Positions 62,712 through 64,000 of a stretch of DNA of 64,000 nt are shown in pieces. The stretch spans positions 66,247 through 130,246 of the forward strand of contig CAKSOE010000006.1 in NCBI GenBank assembly GCA_934476675.1, read 5' to 3'. The stretch's first letter is position 1. Each line of letters starts with the position of its first letter. Source of the DNA: an uncultured Clostridia bacterium (GTDB lineage: Bacteria; Bacillota; Clostridia; UBA1381). The position numbers and the translations under genes are program-made. A model generated the notes under the pieces. It was not told the origin of the DNA, did no database searches, and worked only from the letters and a program-made list of their open reading frames with translations.

Positions 62712-63056
62712 ATGCCCGGAACAAGAAAGTTAAATCTTCCTACCGACCAGAGAAAAGCTCTTTTAAGAGGTTTAGTCACTAATTTTCTCAAATATGGTAA
62801 GATAGAAACAACTGTAACAAGAGCAAAAGAAACACAGAGTATGGCTGAAAAGATGATCACTCTCGGTAAGAAAAATACTCTTGCTTCACGCCGTCAGGCT
62901 CTTGCATATATCAACGAAGAAGACGTAGTTAAAAAGCTTTTTGACGAAATCGCTCCGAAATATGCAGAAAGAAACGGCGGTTATACAAGAATTCATCAGC
63001 TCGGTCCGCGCCGCGGCGATGCTGCTGAAATGGCAATTTTGTCACTTGTAGACTAA
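62712..63056 (+). CDS. rplQ: 50S ribosomal protein L17
   Basis: A 114-residue protein near the tunnel exit, last gene of the operon. PGTRKLNLPTDQRKALLRGL at the start; RIHQLGPRRGDAAEMAILSL at the end. AGGAGG lies upstream and a strong terminator follows. Confidence 0.96.
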   Translation: MPGTRKLNLPTDQRKALLRGLVTNFLKYGKIETTVTRAKETQSMAEKMITLGKKNTLASRRQALAYINEEDVVKKLFDEIAPKYAERNGGYTRIHQLGPRRGDAAEMAILSLVD

Positions 63057-63066
63057 ATTATGCATA

Positions 63067-63113
63067 AAAAGGCTGAGACAAACGGATTAAGTTTGTCTCA
63101 GTCTTTTTTTTGC
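63067..63113 (+). terminator. intrinsic terminator of the S10-spc-alpha operon
   Basis: AAAAAGGCTGAGACAAAC pairs with GTTTGTCTCAGTCTTTTT (one G-U pair) around a 7-base loop, followed by T residues. Confidence 0.9.
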
Positions 63114-63233
63114 CATATTTAAATGGCAAAAAATCTGTAATTTTTAATTGAAAAAACACAAAAAAGCGGTAGCATTTAAAGGATTTTTGCTATATAATGT
63201 GATAAAGACTTTAAGAAAGGTGTTGGGTGCAAA

Positions 63234-63941
63234 GTGAAAGAAAAGGTAATACAGTTTGGCGAGGGCGGATTTCTCCGCGGATTTGCGGATTGGATGCTGC
63301 AAATTGTAAATGAAAAAACCGATTTTGACGGAAAAGCCGTTGTTGTTCAGCCGATAAAAAACGGTATGTGCGATATGCTTACGGCGCAGAATTGCGAATA
63401 TACACATATCTGCCGCGGTATGGAGGGCGTTGACGTTAAAAAGATTAACGTAATATCAAGGTGTGTAAAGCCGTATGACAGCTTTGACGAATACATAAAA
63501 CTTGCCGAAAATCCCGATTTCAGATTTATTATTTCCAACACAACCGAGGCGGGAATATGCTTTTCGGAGGACGATAAAATAAGCGGCAGACCGGCAGACA
63601 CTTTTCCTGCAAAGCTTACGCAGCTGCTTAAAAAGCGTTTTGATTTGGATTTGAATGGATTTGTATTTTTACCGTGCGAGCTGATTGACCGCAACGGTGA
63701 TAATCTAAAAAAATGTGTATTGCGGTATGCCGAACTGTGGAATTTGGGTGAGGATTTTGCGGATTGGGTTGAAAAAGAAAACATTTTCTGCAACACTTTG
63801 GTAGACAGAATTAACACAGGCTATCCCAAGGACGAAAAAATAGAACTCGGCTATGAGGACAACATGGTAAATACATCGGAATATTTTCATTTATGGGTGA
63901 TTGAGGGCTATGACGGTCTGTTTAATAATGAAGTTAGATAA
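63234..63941 (+). pseudogene. uxaB: tagaturonate reductase, truncated after 235 codons
   Basis: The protein matches the N-terminal half of UxaB, a mannitol-dehydrogenase-family enzyme that reduces tagaturonate to altronate in galacturonate catabolism. It has the cofactor-binding start QFGEGGFLRGFADWML (6-21), LPCELIDRNGDNLKKCVL and NTLVDRINTGYP. UxaB normally has about 480-500 residues, but here TAA at 63939-63941 ends it shortly after YFHLWVIEG. The last 59 bases show no resemblance to the missing half in any frame, which suggests an insertion or a decayed gene. It starts with GTG after AAAGGTG and has TATAAT at 63193. It pairs functionally with the KDG kinase at 24808. Confidence 0.75.
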
Positions 63942-64000
63942 CGATACTTTTCAAAATCGCATAAAATCAACATTTTAGGACAACAGGCAAACAACTATGT

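Overview
The window looks like a chromosomal segment of a low-to-mid GC Gram-positive anaerobe of class Clostridia, most likely a plant-polysaccharide-degrading gut bacterium. Reasons: the Firmicutes order of the S10-spc-alpha ribosomal region (map, KOW protein, infA and rpmJ ahead of rpsM), strong GGAGG ribosome-binding sites, TTGACA/TATAAT promoters with 17-bp spacers, secreted enzymes carrying copper-amine-oxidase-like stalk domains, and a solitary MsmX-type sugar-importer ATPase. The carbohydrate genes (two large GH39-like enzymes, a GH43 resembling exo-beta-1,3-galactanases, an arabinose-isomerase-like protein, GH5, GH2, KDG kinase, tagaturonate reductase) fit growth on pectin, arabinogalactan or hemicellulose. 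The genus cannot be fixed from the sequence alone; a pectinolytic Monoglobus-like lineage is only a guess.

Region 1 (1-18457) is a polysaccharide-utilisation block. Two similar modules, each a secreted ~390-residue LamG-like protein followed by a >1,290-residue secreted GH39-like enzyme, lie at 173-5516 and 8817-13928. Between them are an uncharacterised cytoplasmic TIM-barrel-like protein and an orphan LuxR-type response regulator with a consensus promoter. Then come an L-arabinose-isomerase-like protein, a GH43-like hydrolase and a secreted GH5. Secreted enzymes would cut the polymer outside; the cytoplasmic isomerase and hydrolases would process imported fragments.

Region 2 (18456-27990) is mixed: tadA, a GH2 beta-mannosidase-like enzyme, a GH109-like Gfo/Idh/MocA protein with a 21-bp tandem repeat beside its promoter, a secreted stalk-domain protein, KDG kinase on the minus strand, a zinc-ribbon membrane protein and a GNAT-YoaP fusion.

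Region 3 (27998-46752) is housekeeping: prfB with its programmed +1 frameshift (minus strand), an EF-G paralogue, the MsmX-like ATPase, a NusG-II protein, radC, hom-thrB-lysC, an rlmB-like methyltransferase, an ACT/UPF0210 pair, a CobW GTPase with an extreme histidine-rich insert, a TAXI-type lipoprotein, and the yhbY-nadD-yqeK-rsfS-leuS cluster.

Region 4 (46882-63113) is the S10-spc-alpha ribosomal operon from rpsJ to rplQ. It starts with a roughly 390-nt leader that contains an intrinsic terminator, so the operon may be controlled by attenuation. After the operon terminator a tagaturonate reductase gene begins and breaks off after 235 codons. No rRNA, tRNA, CRISPR array or complete insertion sequence was seen.
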